A DNA stretch of 38,053 bases from Rhodobacteraceae bacterium UBA3069 (GTDB lineage Bacteria > Pseudomonadota > Alphaproteobacteria > Rhodobacterales > Rhodobacteraceae). The stretch spans positions 1-38,053 of the forward strand of contig DFBX01000129.1 in the NCBI GenBank assembly GCA_002366795.1, in the 5' to 3' direction. Shown piece by piece: positions 23,075 through 31,596 of this stretch. The stretch's first letter is position 1. Each line of letters starts with the position of its first letter. The position numbers and the translations under genes are program-made. A model generated the notes under the pieces. The model saw nothing but the letters and a program-made list of their open reading frames with translations. It was not told the origin of the DNA and did not search any database.

Positions 23075-24154
23075 TCAGTCGTGGTAGACGAAAGCTGGCG
23101 AGGGGGCGGATGCCAGGTCTTCGGTCCGTTCCAGTTCCAGAAGGTCGTTGATCCGCTTGCGATAGGCAAGAGGGGCCTTGTCGATGGCGATGCGGATCGG
23201 GCGGCGTCTTGCGGGCCGTGCCTCTTCTTCTTGCACGGCTTCAAGGATTTCCTTGTCCTCGGCAAAGGCGGTGCGGAACATGGCATCCATGCGGGCGGGG
23301 GCGTCCGTGTCATCGGTGGCGGTGTTGCGGATGTGCAGCCAGCGGTCGATGGTTTCGGTCGCGGTCACCGGCGTGATCAGGTGGATCGCGAAAATGCGCA
23401 CGCCGGTGTTGCGGTCTGCCTCGCTTGCGTCTGGGGCAAGCTGCCCCGCGGCGGCAGAGCCGAAGTCGATCACGGCGGTGCAGGGCATGTGCAGGTGGTA
23501 GTAATGCCAGCGGTCCACATTGCCGGTGAACCCGCCGAAAGATTTGAAGAATCCCACGGGTTCGGCATCCATGATCCAGCGCCAGGCGGTGATGACCTCG
23601 CCGCCGGTGGACACATGCACCGGCACGTTTTCCGAGGCGGCACTGCCCAGCGTGGTCGGGTGGACGAATGACACATGCGCCGGGTCCACAAGGTTTTCGG
23701 CCACGTTCAGGTAGTGCGATTTCAGGTACAGCGGCTCGCCCAAGTGGACGGCCCAGGCCGGGTCGGTGAATTCAGGCATGTCGAAGATCAGCGCGGGGTC
23801 GGCCTTGTCCAGATCGCCCATCCAGATCCAGGTGATGCCGTGGCGGGTTTCGGTCGGGTAGGCATGCACATAGGCCGATGCGGGAAGGTTGTCCTGCCCC
23901 GGCACGCGGGTGCATTTGCCCGCGCAATCGAAGGTCAGCCCGTGGTATCCGCATTGCACCGTATCACCGATGCGCTTGCCCTTGGACAGGGGCAGCAGGC
24001 GGTGGGGGCAGCGGTCCTCCAAGGCGGCGATCTTTCCGTCGCTGCGCCGGAACATCACGATATGTTCGTCCAGAATGGTGACGCGGCGCAGCTGGTCGTC
24101 GAATTCGCGTTCGAAACCGGCCACATACCATGCGTTCTTGATGAATTGGGTCAT
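23075..24154 (-). CDS. Rieske non-heme iron oxygenase, VanA-like
   Basis: Oxygenase of 359 aa. The Rieske cluster ligands are Cys49-x-His51 and Cys68-x2-His71 (EDRCPH, QCGYHG). The mononuclear iron site is NLVDPAHVSFVH with bridging Asp157 and His160/His165; a third ligand is expected further on. Overall length and NAWYVAGF start match vanillate O-demethylase-type enzymes, which remove O- or N-methyl groups or hydroxylate rings with O2 and electrons from a reductase. No VanB-like reductase or ferredoxin gene is in the window, so electrons must come from elsewhere. AAGGA lies 8 nt upstream of the ATG. In this operon it may demethylate or hydroxylate the imported compound. Confidence 0.88.
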   Translation of the reverse strand: MTQFIKNAWYVAGFEREFDDQLRRVTILDEHIVMFRRSDGKIAALEDRCPHRLLPLSKGKRIGDTVQCGYHGLTFDCAGKCTRVPGQDNLPASAYVHAYPTETRHGITWIWMGDLDKADPALIFDMPEFTDPAWAVHLGEPLYLKSHYLNVAENLVDPAHVSFVHPTTLGSAASENVPVHVSTGGEVITAWRWIMDAEPVGFFKSFGGFTGNVDRWHYYHLHMPCTAVIDFGSAAAGQLAPDASEADRNTGVRIFAIHLITPVTATETIDRWLHIRNTATDDTDAPARMDAMFRTAFAEDKEILEAVQEEEARPARRRPIRIAIDKAPLAYRKRINDLLELERTEDLASAPSPAFVYHD

Positions 24155-24205
24155 CCTTGCCGTCCTTCCTGCTTGCCGCGCCCCGTGGATCGGGGCGGGG
24201 TGATG

Positions 24206-24778
24206 TCAGCGCAAACCGTCCGCGCCCTTTGCATCCTCATGGGTCAGCCCGCCGACACGCGGGTTGGGCCGCCCCGTGGTCGCCAACGCCACGGCGACGA
24301 TGATTTCATCCGCGCGGGGGGCATCGTTGATCTGGGCGCGCATCCCGTCGAAATGGGACCGGACATAGGCCGCGTCCTTGTGGCCCAGCGGCACGTCGAT
24401 GATGGTGCCCGGTGCGCCCATCGCCTTGGAGGAGGGCACCAATGCCGCACCGCCGCCCAGCATCGCGCGCAGCGGCGCACCCATCGCGGGGTGCAGCAGG
24501 GCCGCAGCGTGTTCCAGCTCGCCGGCCTCGCCCACAAGAGCGGATTTTCCATAGGATTGAACGGCTTGCGCGTCGCAGTTCAGCGCGTCCAAGGCGGCGC
24601 GGCCCAGCAGGTCGCCCAGTTGCGCGCCCGCGTCGATCAGCGCGGGCAGGTCATCCGCGTAGCGCCCCGCATAGGGGTTTTCGATCACCGCCATGGCGAT
24701 GGATTTGGCGGTGTCCACGGGGCGGCCCATTTCGCTATGAGTCCGTTCGACCTGCGTTATGATCTTGCGGATGTTCAA
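24206..24778 (-). CDS. AA_synth/DUF1185 family protein, copy 2
   Basis: Protein of 190 aa starting with TTG at 24778, which overlaps the stop of copy 1 (TTGA). The core reads SHFDGMRAQINDAPRADEIIVAVALATTGRPNPRVGGL, closely paralleling copy 1. Pfam names the family amino acid synthesis, but as far as I recall this rests on gene context and a Bacillus chorismate-mutase-like fold, with no proven reaction. It is likely a partner subunit of copy 1 (heteromer) or a duplicate with a related substrate. It lies between UPF0280 and the Rieske oxygenase in a tightly overlapping operon, so a role in the same pathway is expected. Confidence 0.85.
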   Translation of the reverse strand: MNIRKIITQVERTHSEMGRPVDTAKSIAMAVIENPYAGRYADDLPALIDAGAQLGDLLGRAALDALNCDAQAVQSYGKSALVGEAGELEHAAALLHPAMGAPLRAMLGGGAALVPSSKAMGAPGTIIDVPLGHKDAAYVRSHFDGMRAQINDAPRADEIIVAVALATTGRPNPRVGGLTHEDAKGADGLR

Positions 24779-25359
24779 CGCAGACCGTCCTCGCCCTTTA
24801 CATCCTCGGCGGCCAGCCCGCCGACGCGGGCATGGACGCGGGGGCCGGTGGTCATCACCAGCGCCAGCACGATTTCATCGGCCTTTGGGGCATCGGACAG
24901 GCCGACCTCCATCGCGTCGAAATGGGAGCGCACGTAGGAGGCGTTCGTATGGGTCACCGGCACGTCCAGCCGCGCGCCGGGCGCGCCGATTTTCTTGGTC
25001 GAGGGGACGATGGCCATGCTGTCGGCGATCTTGTCGCGCATGGCGTAGCCGCCCGGAACATGCCACAGCGCGCCGTGTTCAATCTCGCCCGCCGCGCCGA
25101 CGATGGTGCCCTTGCCGTAGCCCTGAATGATCGAGGCATCGCCGCCAAGCGCGTCGATGATCTGTTGCGCCATTTGTTTGCCCAAGGGTTCAAGGTCTTT
25201 CATAAAACCTTGAATATCCTCGTGATATTGCCCCGCAAACGGGTTCTTGATCACGGTCAGGCAGGCGGCCTTGCGTTGGGGGGGACCTGCCGTAGGGCCG
25301 CCCTCGTGGTGGATGGTCTCAATGATCACGGCGGTCTTGCGGATCTGCGGTTCAGGCAT
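24775..25359 (-). CDS. AA_synth/DUF1185 family protein, copy 1
   Basis: Protein of 194 aa starting MPEPQIRKTAVIIETIHHEGG. The ATG lies within the end of the UPF0280 gene (8-bp overlap). Shared with copy 2: I-x-NP-[FY]-AG-[QR]-Y, G-x-A-[GE]-E-[IL]-EH, [IV]PS-[ST]-K, GAPG, S-YVRSHFD-M and DAP-ADEI. It has no signal peptide or membrane segment, so it is cytoplasmic. The family's three-dimensional relation to YjgF/chorismate-mutase-like folds, also used by ring-opening cyanuric acid hydrolase/barbiturase enzymes, makes a hydrolytic or tautomerase role possible; this is inference. Confidence 0.86.
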   Translation of the reverse strand: MPEPQIRKTAVIIETIHHEGGPTAGPPQRKAACLTVIKNPFAGQYHEDIQGFMKDLEPLGKQMAQQIIDALGGDASIIQGYGKGTIVGAAGEIEHGALWHVPGGYAMRDKIADSMAIVPSTKKIGAPGARLDVPVTHTNASYVRSHFDAMEVGLSDAPKADEIVLALVMTTGPRVHARVGGLAAEDVKGEDGLR

Positions 25360-26227
25360 GGGCGGGTTCCTTCAGTTGTATGGCCGATCCGGCGGCGATG
25401 CGGTGGCCGTTCACCGCAAGGCAGACCGCATGGACGAGGCCGCGTGTGATGTAATCCTGCGCAAGGGCGTGGCCCGCGGCAAGGGCTGTTTCGGACTCGG
25501 GGTCGGTCAGCGGGCCGACATCTGTGGTGACAAGGCGCGGGCCAAGGTCGCTGTCGGGGGAAAGGACATGCGCGGGGACGCGGGTGATCGCGGGGTTGCC
25601 GGGCAGGTCCACTGCGTTTGCGATCAGGGTCGCGGCGGCGTCGGCCGTCGCGGCGCAGGGGGCCAGAACCGTGACCGCATCGGCGATGCCCATGGAATGC
25701 GAGCGCCCGCGCCAGCCCGAGGTGGCGATGCCGTGGATGCCTGATGCGGCGGGGATAGTGGCGCGCGCGCCTGCGCTGCGTCGGGCGGGGTCTTCGCAGA
25801 TCGCGAGGATCATTTCGCCGGTGGACTGCCAGCAAGCGATATCGCCGCCATTGTTGGCGATCACGCGGGACAGGCCGTGGTTGGGGCCGTGGTTCGGGGT
25901 CAGCATGGCGCGCAGGATATGGTCGGCCACGGCCCCCGCAACAGACGCCATGGGGGTTATGAATTGCGGTTTGAAATGGGCTGTCGCGGCCAGCATGTTT
26001 TGCGCGATTTCGCCCTTTGGATCAGCGCCTTGCGCACTGCGAAGGCGAGGCAGTTCGCCCGCCAGATCGTGCAGGATGGTTTGGAACGCGGCACGGCCGC
26101 GGGAGAGGGCCGATGCGACGGCCTTTGTGCTGCCTGCGGCAGCGATCACAAGGTCGATCGGCCCGTGGGTCAGGCGCAACCGGCCATCGGGCAGCGCATG
26201 GGTGCGGGGGGATTCGGCCCAGCTCAT
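25352..26227 (-). CDS. UPF0280 family protein (ApbE-like)
   Basis: Protein of 291 aa starting MSWAESPRTHALPDGR at 26227. The ATG overlaps the reductase-like gene stop (ATGA), so the longer upstream frame is rejected. Family traits: LTHGPIDLVIAA, TPMASVAGAVADHIL, VIANNGGDIA, and SGIHGIATSGWRGRSHSMGIADAVTVLAP. These resemble the T-x-M-A/V-A-G, NNGGDI and SGI-TSG motifs of ApbE flavin transferases, to which UPF0280 proteins are distantly related. ApbE attaches FMN covalently to target proteins. Coupling to the Fe-S reductase gene suggests it may mature or assist that enzyme (inference). Confidence 0.85.
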   Translation of the reverse strand: MSWAESPRTHALPDGRLRLTHGPIDLVIAAAGSTKAVASALSRGRAAFQTILHDLAGELPRLRSAQGADPKGEIAQNMLAATAHFKPQFITPMASVAGAVADHILRAMLTPNHGPNHGLSRVIANNGGDIACWQSTGEMILAICEDPARRSAGARATIPAASGIHGIATSGWRGRSHSMGIADAVTVLAPCAATADAAATLIANAVDLPGNPAITRVPAHVLSPDSDLGPRLVTTDVGPLTDPESETALAAGHALAQDYITRGLVHAVCLAVNGHRIAAGSAIQLKEPAHA

Positions 26228-27711
26228 TTCAGGGCCTTGGGTTGTAGCGGCCAGAGGGTTTTGGACGCTTCGGACCGGCGGCCCGCAAGGCGGTGATCGT
26301 TCTGCGGGCCGGTCATGCCTTTCAGCGCCTCGGACAGGGGCACGACATGGTCCATATGCCCGCCAAGCGCGGCGTAATCGGCGGCCCGCATGGTGAATTC
26401 GATGGGTGCGACCAGCGCGGGGGTCGGCACATAGCCAAAGGCATTTTTCGGCATTTGGGTGACGTCCGCCATGAAGGTGATGCCGCCGCCGGGCCACATC
26501 ATCACCGGCGCGCCGCCGACGGTCACACGGGTCAGGGCCGATTGCACGGAACGGGTCAACCCGACGGGGTTTTCCGTCACGCCCGATCGCAAAGATCCGC
26601 CCGCACCGGCCATGAACAGGACCGAGGCAAGGGCGGGTTCGCAGTTTTCCTCGATCCGCTGGACAGATGGCAGCAGGCGGGCGGGCATATCCTTTTGAAC
26701 GGGGGTAAGGTCTTGATCCAGCTCGTAATATGCGGCGTGTTCCCCGGTGGTGGACACCATCAGCAGCGACAGGCCGGGGCGGGCTTGCGCGGGCTTCCAT
26801 GTGTCGAGAATGGTCAACGGGTCGGTCAGGTCGGTGCCGCCCCAGCCGGTGCCGGGTTGGGCCACCTGGAAATAGCGGCCCGGGGTCGAACGGCGACCCT
26901 TGATGCGAATGCCGGAGGGTTCCCAGCCGATCACCTTGCCTGCCTGATGTTCGGACATGACGCCGGTGATGTGGTCATCGACCACGACGACCTCGTCCAC
27001 CAGCCCTTTCCATTGCGCGGCGAACATGCCCACGGTCGCAGAGCCGCAGCCGACGCGCATCCGTTCCTCGCGCTGGCCATTGATCACCGGGGCCGCGCCT
27101 GCCGAAATCTGCATTTCCGCGCCGCCGTCGATGTCCAGGGTCACTTCCTCGCCGTTGCACAGGGCCAGAAGGGTGGCGCAGGTCACGCGCCCCTCTTTCT
27201 TGCTGCCACCGGTCAGGTGATGCACCCCCCCAAGCGACAGCATTTGCGAGCCGTATTCCGAGATGGTCACATGGCCGATCACCTCGCCCTCGGCGCGCAC
27301 CGCGGCGCATTCGTCGCCGACATGGCGGTCGGTGTCGATTTTCACCTTGGCCCCGCAATAGGAAAATATCCCCTCGGTCACGACGGTGATCATGTCGGCA
27401 CCCTGCACGGTCGAGGCGACGATGAAGGGCGCGGGTTTGTAATCGGGGTAAGTGGTGCCGGACCCGACGGCGGTGACGAACATGTCGTCGCCTGTCAGCA
27501 GCTCGCCCTCCCACTCGCGGTCAAGGAAGGGGACCAGATCGGCCTGCGGTTTGTTTTCCAGAATGGTCAGCGGGTCGAGGCGCACCAGCGCGCCGCCCTG
27601 ATTGGCGTAACGGTCGCAGGCCCCGGCGCGGCCATCGGCGATGTAGCACATCACCGGGCAGGCATCGCAGCGGATCTTTTCGGGGCGCTGGGTGCGTTTG
27701 GTGCTGGTCAA
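26224..27711 (-). CDS. 6-hydroxynicotinate reductase-like Fe-S protein
   Basis: Protein of 495 aa. The start is TTG at 27711, supported by GGAG 8 nt upstream. The N-terminus has C15-x2-C18-x3-C22-x9-C32 (RCDACPVMC, GACDRY), likely an Fe-S site, and further Cys at FSYCGAKVK, GDECAAV and MRVGCGSATVGMF. The pattern matches proteins annotated as 6-hydroxynicotinate reductase after the Eubacterium barkeri nicotinate fermentation enzyme, which reduces 6-hydroxynicotinate to the tetrahydro-oxo form with ferredoxin. Here it is the first gene of the leftward operon, divergent from a molybdenum hydroxylase, as expected for a hydroxylate-then-reduce route. The true substrate is unknown, and its occurrence in a presumably aerobic bacterium beside an O2-dependent oxygenase is notable. 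Confidence 0.8.
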   Translation of the reverse strand: MTSTKRTQRPEKIRCDACPVMCYIADGRAGACDRYANQGGALVRLDPLTILENKPQADLVPFLDREWEGELLTGDDMFVTAVGSGTTYPDYKPAPFIVASTVQGADMITVVTEGIFSYCGAKVKIDTDRHVGDECAAVRAEGEVIGHVTISEYGSQMLSLGGVHHLTGGSKKEGRVTCATLLALCNGEEVTLDIDGGAEMQISAGAAPVINGQREERMRVGCGSATVGMFAAQWKGLVDEVVVVDDHITGVMSEHQAGKVIGWEPSGIRIKGRRSTPGRYFQVAQPGTGWGGTDLTDPLTILDTWKPAQARPGLSLLMVSTTGEHAAYYELDQDLTPVQKDMPARLLPSVQRIEENCEPALASVLFMAGAGGSLRSGVTENPVGLTRSVQSALTRVTVGGAPVMMWPGGGITFMADVTQMPKNAFGYVPTPALVAPIEFTMRAADYAALGGHMDHVVPLSEALKGMTGPQNDHRLAGRRSEASKTLWPLQPKALK

Positions 27712-27758
27712 AGGGGCGGCTCCGTCGGGTTGTGTGTTGCCCTAAGCAGGCACGGGAA

Positions 27759-27773
27759 TCGTTTGTGTGTCAA
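27759..27773 (-). promoter_or_regulatory. Half-site and candidate -35 for the leftward catabolic operon
   Basis: On the minus strand TTGACA (27768-27773) runs into CACACAAACGA (27759-27769). The latter matches 10 of 11 bases of CATACAAACGA at 27993-28003 on the plus strand. It ends 48 bp before the reductase-like start. A good -10 is not evident. The shared motif suggests a common regulator. Confidence 0.4.
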
Positions 27774-27945
27774 CAATTTCAAGTGTGATCGCGCGGCGCG
27801 GGGGCGTGTTGTCTAGAAATGCGGCAAAGCGGCGTAAACCCCTGTGCCATAGGGCTGCGCGCACCGGCGCGAAAGGGCCATGCCAGGAATAAGGGCGGTT
27901 TTTCGGATTTTCGGGCCATGCTGCAAGGCGGCATGGGAATCGCGA

Positions 27946-27975
27946 TTGACAGGGGCTTTGCCGCGCTTCTACGGT
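27946..27975 (+). promoter_or_regulatory. Sigma-70-type promoter for the molybdenum hydroxylase operon
   Basis: TTGACA (27946-27951) and TACGGT (27970-27975) are separated by 18 bp. It lies 75 bp upstream of the FAD-subunit start and directly next to the dyad at 27975-28003. The remaining part of the 338-bp divergent region (27712-28049) holds no gene that I can support. Confidence 0.55.
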
Positions 27976-28003
27976 TTGAATGTAGTCATTCGCATACAAA
28001 CGA
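27975..28003. promoter_or_regulatory. Nested dyad operator over the expected transcription start
   Basis: TTTGAATG-N10-CATACAAA (seven of eight pairs) surrounds an inner perfect dyad GAATG-TAGT-CATTC (27978-27991). It touches the -10 box and the probable start point, where a repressor would block transcription. The right arm continues as CATACAAACGA, repeated on the other strand at 27759-27769. A MarR regulator encoded at 17912-18355 is a candidate binder. Confidence 0.5.
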
Positions 28004-28049
28004 AAAACGCGGACCCGCATGGGGTGCCGCCAAGGATAGGGAAGCCGCC

Positions 28050-28895
28050 ATGACCCTGCACCGCCCCGAATCGCTGGAGGATGCGCTGGCCCTTCTGGCC
28101 GGGGATGCGCCGCGCGTGCTGGCAGGGGGGACCGACCTTTACCCGGCGCTGCAAGATGGCCCCGCGCCCGCTGCGCTGCTGGATATCACGCGGATCAAGG
28201 GGCTGTGCGGAATCACGCGGATGGATGACGGATGGCGCATCGGCGCCACGACCCGCTGGTCCGATATTTGCGCCGCCGACCTGCCGCCCTGTTTCGACGG
28301 GCTGAAGCAGGCCGGGGCCGAGGTCGGGTCGATCCAGATCCAGAACGCGGGCACCATCGCGGGCAATATCTGCAACGCCTCGCCCGCCGCCGACGGGGTG
28401 CCGCCGCTGCTGGTCCTGGACGCGATTGTCGAACTGGCCGGCGCGGGTGGGGTGCGGCATCTGCCGCTGGCCGATTTCATCCTTGGTCCGCGCCGCACCG
28501 CCCTGCGCGACGCAGAGATCGTGACAGCCCTGATGGTTCCGGACCGCGCGGGGCAGGGGGCGTTCCTGAAGCTTGGCGCGCGGCGCTATCTGGTGATTTC
28601 CATGGCGATGGTCGCGGCGCGGGTGGCTATGGACGGGGGCAAGATTGCCGATCTGGCCGTGGCGGTCGGCGCCTGCGGGCCGGTGGCCGCGCGCCTGCCG
28701 GAGCTGGAGGCCGTGCTGACCGGCTGCGCCCTGGCGGATGTGGCTGATATTGTTGAGGGAATCCCGCTGCCGCAGATCGCGCCGATCGACGATGTCCGCG
28801 CCTCTGCCACCTATCGGGAGGAGGCCGCCTGCGGCCTGATCGTCCGCGCCATAACCCAAGCCGCCCAAGCATCGGAGCAGAGCCATGTCGCTTGA
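28050..28895 (+). CDS. Molybdenum hydroxylase FAD-binding subunit (CoxM/XdhB type)
   Basis: Protein of 281 aa from the ATG at 28050. FAD-binding motifs AGGTDL (25-30) and QNAGTIAGNICNASPAADGVP (99-118) are clear, and the C-terminal CO-dehydrogenase flavoprotein domain follows (FLKLGARRYLVISMAMVAAR). It passes electrons from the Fe-S centres of the partner to NAD+ or another acceptor. There is no Fe-S motif of the 4-hydroxybenzoyl-CoA reductase beta type. It overlaps the next gene by 11 bp. First gene of the rightward operon. Confidence 0.9.
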   Translation: MTLHRPESLEDALALLAGDAPRVLAGGTDLYPALQDGPAPAALLDITRIKGLCGITRMDDGWRIGATTRWSDICAADLPPCFDGLKQAGAEVGSIQIQNAGTIAGNICNASPAADGVPPLLVLDAIVELAGAGGVRHLPLADFILGPRRTALRDAEIVTALMVPDRAGQGAFLKLGARRYLVISMAMVAARVAMDGGKIADLAVAVGACGPVAARLPELEAVLTGCALADVADIVEGIPLPQIAPIDDVRASATYREEAACGLIVRAITQAAQASEQSHVA

Positions 28896-31596
28896 TACGC
28901 CGAACCCGCATCTGACGCTGACCCTGAACGGGGCCGAGGTCACGGTGCCAGCCGCCCCCACCGCCCGCCTCTCCGAGGTGCTGCGCGAAGCGGCCGGTGC
29001 GAAGGATGTGAAAATCGGCTGCAACGCGGGCGATTGCGGGGCCTGCACGGTGCTGATCGACGGCGATCCGGTCTGCGCCTGCATCACGGCGGCGGGGCAG
29101 GCGGCGGGGCGCAGGGTGGAAACCCAGGCCGGATTGGTGGCGAAGGATCCGCTGGCGCAGGGACTGGCCGCCAGTTTCCACCGGCATCAGGCCGCCCAAT
29201 GCGGGATTTGCACACCGGGGATGATGGTGTCGGCCGTGGCCTTGTTGCGGCGGGGCGCGCCGGAAACAGAGCAGCAGGTGGCCGATGCGCTGGGCGGGGT
29301 TTTGTGCCGCTGCACCGGATACCGCAAGATTCTGGCGGCGGTTCTGGATGCTGGGCGCGCGGTTGATCCGCTGATCGAGGGCGGCGTGGGGGTGCCGATC
29401 GCGCGGCTGGACGGCTGGCCTAAACTGGACGGGACGGAACGGTTTGGGGACGATGTCGCGCCCGCGGGGGCGCTGCTGGCGCAGGTGATCCGTTCGCCGT
29501 TTCACCGCGCGGGATTTGCCTTTGGTGATCTGGAGAAGTTCAGGGATGACAACGGGTTGTCGGCGGTTTTTACCGCCGCCGACATTCCCGGCCAGAACCT
29601 GTTTGGCGTGATCCCCGGTTTCATCGACCAGCCCGTGATGGCCGAGGCTGAGGCGCGGTTCAAGGGAGAGGCGGTGGCCTGCGTCGTCGGCACGGCAGAG
29701 GCTTTGGCCGCCATGCCCGATTTCCCTGTCACATGGGAGGAGCGCCCCGCCAACCTGACCCCGAAGGGCGCGGCGGAGGCGGCGCTGCTGCATGACCGCG
29801 CGGACAATGTGATGACGCGGGGCTATGTGGCGCGGGGCGATGTGGGCGCGATGGCACGCGCGGCGCATGTGGCGCGCGGCGATTATTCCACCGGCTTTAT
29901 CGAGCATGGCTATATCGAACCCGAGGCCGCCAGTGCCCGCCGTGTCGAAGGCCGGATCGAGGTGACATGCTGCACCCAGGCCCCGTTCATGAACCGTGAA
30001 GGCATCGCAGGTATCCTTGGCCTGCCGCAGGACGCAGTGCGGATCATCCCCACGGCGACGGGCGGCGGATTCGGGTCGAAACTGGACCTGACGGCGCAGC
30101 CATTCGTGGCGCTTGCGGCGTGGAAGCTGGGCGTGCCGGTGCGCATCGCCTATTCGCGCGCCGAATCCATCGCCACCTCGACCAAGCGGCATCCTTCGGA
30201 AATCCATATGGAAATCGGGGTGGATGCCGATGGCCGGCTGGTGGCGGCGGATTTCGACGGTGTGTTCAACACCGGCGCCTATTCCAGCTGGGGACCGACC
30301 GTGGCGACGCGGGTGCCGATCCATGCCTCTGGCCCCTACAAGTTTCCGAATTACCGCGCGAAATCGGCGGGAATACATACCAACACCCCACCCGCAGGTG
30401 CCTTTCGCGGCTTTGGGGTGCCGCAATCGGCGCTGGCGCAAGAGCAGTTGTTCGATGTGTTGGCGAAGGATCTGGGCATGGACCGGCTGGAATTCCGCAG
30501 GCTCAACTGCCTTGAAAACGGCGATGCCACGGTGACGGGGCAGGTGTTCGACAGCGGTATGGGCATTGCCGAATGTTTCGACGCGCTGAAACCGGAATGG
30601 GACCGCGCCTTGACCGAGGCCGCCCAGTTCAGCGCCGAAAATAGCGTGAAAAAGCGCGGGGTTGGCGTGGCGGGGGGCTGGTACGGGTGTGGCAATACCT
30701 CGATCTCGAACCCTTCGACCATCCGGGCGGGGATACCCGCCGATGGCGCCATTTGCCTGCATCAGGGCGCGGTGGACATCGGGCAGGGCTCGAACACGGT
30801 CATCACGCAGATTTTCGCCGAGGCGCTGGGCGTGCCGGTGCAGGCGATCACGATTATCGGCGCGGATACGGATATAACGCCGGATGCGGGCAAAACCTCT
30901 GCCTCGCGGCAGACGTTCATCACGGGCAATGCGGCGCTGGCCTGTGGCAAGACACTGCGGGCGCAGCTTGTGCGGCTTGCCAATATGGGGGACGGGGCGC
31001 AAATTATCCCCACGGAATACGGGTTGGAATTGACAGAATCCGGCATTACCCGTCGGATCGCGTTGAGCGGCGAAGGTTATGCGCTGGAGGCGGTTGAATC
31101 CTATGATCCGCCCACCAGCCCCTTGGACGAGAACGGGCAGGGCGACCCCTATGCGGTGTTCGGCACCGCCGCCCAGATGGTCGAGGTCGAGGTGGATATG
31201 CAGCTTGGCACGGTCAAATTGCTGCGCTTCATCGCGGCGCATGACGTGGGTCGCGCGATCAACCCCGCCTCGGTCGAGGGGCAGGTCGAGGGCGGCATCG
31301 CCCAGGGTATCGGGCTGGCCCTGATGGAGGAGTTCATCCCCGGCCGCACCGAAAACCTGCATGATTACCTTATCCCCACGGCGGGCGATGTGCCCCCCGT
31401 CACCACTCTGATCATCGAAAGCGGCGATCCGCACGGGCCTTATGGGGCCAAGGGGCTGGGTGAGCATTGCCTGATCCCCACCGCGCCCGCGATCCTGAAC
31501 GCCATCGCCGATGCCAGCGGCGCGCGCATTCACCATCTTCCGGCGCGGCCGGACCGTATCAGGGCCGCGATACTGGCCAAGGGAAAGACCACATGA
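28885..31596 (+). CDS. Molybdenum hydroxylase, fused 2Fe-2S and molybdopterin subunits
   Basis: Protein of 903 aa joining two subunits that are often separate. Residues 1-155: plant-type 2Fe-2S ligands C46, C51, C54, C66, then the second cluster C106, C109, C141, C143 (QCGICTPG, CRCTG). Residues about 175-903: aldehyde oxidase/xanthine dehydrogenase Mo domain with GGGFGSK, GAFRGFGVPQ, IGQGSNTVITQ and the catalytic base Glu860 in KGLGEH. Such enzymes hydroxylate carbon next to a ring nitrogen using water. It lacks an FAD domain, which the preceding gene supplies. GGAG lies 7 nt upstream of the ATG. No XdhC-like maturation gene is in the window. Nicotinate dehydrogenase, xanthine dehydrogenase and isoquinoline oxidoreductase are relatives. 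Confidence 0.9.
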   Translation: MSLDTPNPHLTLTLNGAEVTVPAAPTARLSEVLREAAGAKDVKIGCNAGDCGACTVLIDGDPVCACITAAGQAAGRRVETQAGLVAKDPLAQGLAASFHRHQAAQCGICTPGMMVSAVALLRRGAPETEQQVADALGGVLCRCTGYRKILAAVLDAGRAVDPLIEGGVGVPIARLDGWPKLDGTERFGDDVAPAGALLAQVIRSPFHRAGFAFGDLEKFRDDNGLSAVFTAADIPGQNLFGVIPGFIDQPVMAEAEARFKGEAVACVVGTAEALAAMPDFPVTWEERPANLTPKGAAEAALLHDRADNVMTRGYVARGDVGAMARAAHVARGDYSTGFIEHGYIEPEAASARRVEGRIEVTCCTQAPFMNREGIAGILGLPQDAVRIIPTATGGGFGSKLDLTAQPFVALAAWKLGVPVRIAYSRAESIATSTKRHPSEIHMEIGVDADGRLVAADFDGVFNTGAYSSWGPTVATRVPIHASGPYKFPNYRAKSAGIHTNTPPAGAFRGFGVPQSALAQEQLFDVLAKDLGMDRLEFRRLNCLENGDATVTGQVFDSGMGIAECFDALKPEWDRALTEAAQFSAENSVKKRGVGVAGGWYGCGNTSISNPSTIRAGIPADGAICLHQGAVDIGQGSNTVITQIFAEALGVPVQAITIIGADTDITPDAGKTSASRQTFITGNAALACGKTLRAQLVRLANMGDGAQIIPTEYGLELTESGITRRIALSGEGYALEAVESYDPPTSPLDENGQGDPYAVFGTAAQMVEVEVDMQLGTVKLLRFIAAHDVGRAINPASVEGQVEGGIAQGIGLALMEEFIPGRTENLHDYLIPTAGDVPPVTTLIIESGDPHGPYGAKGLGEHCLIPTAPAILNAIADASGARIHHLPARPDRIRAAILAKGKTT

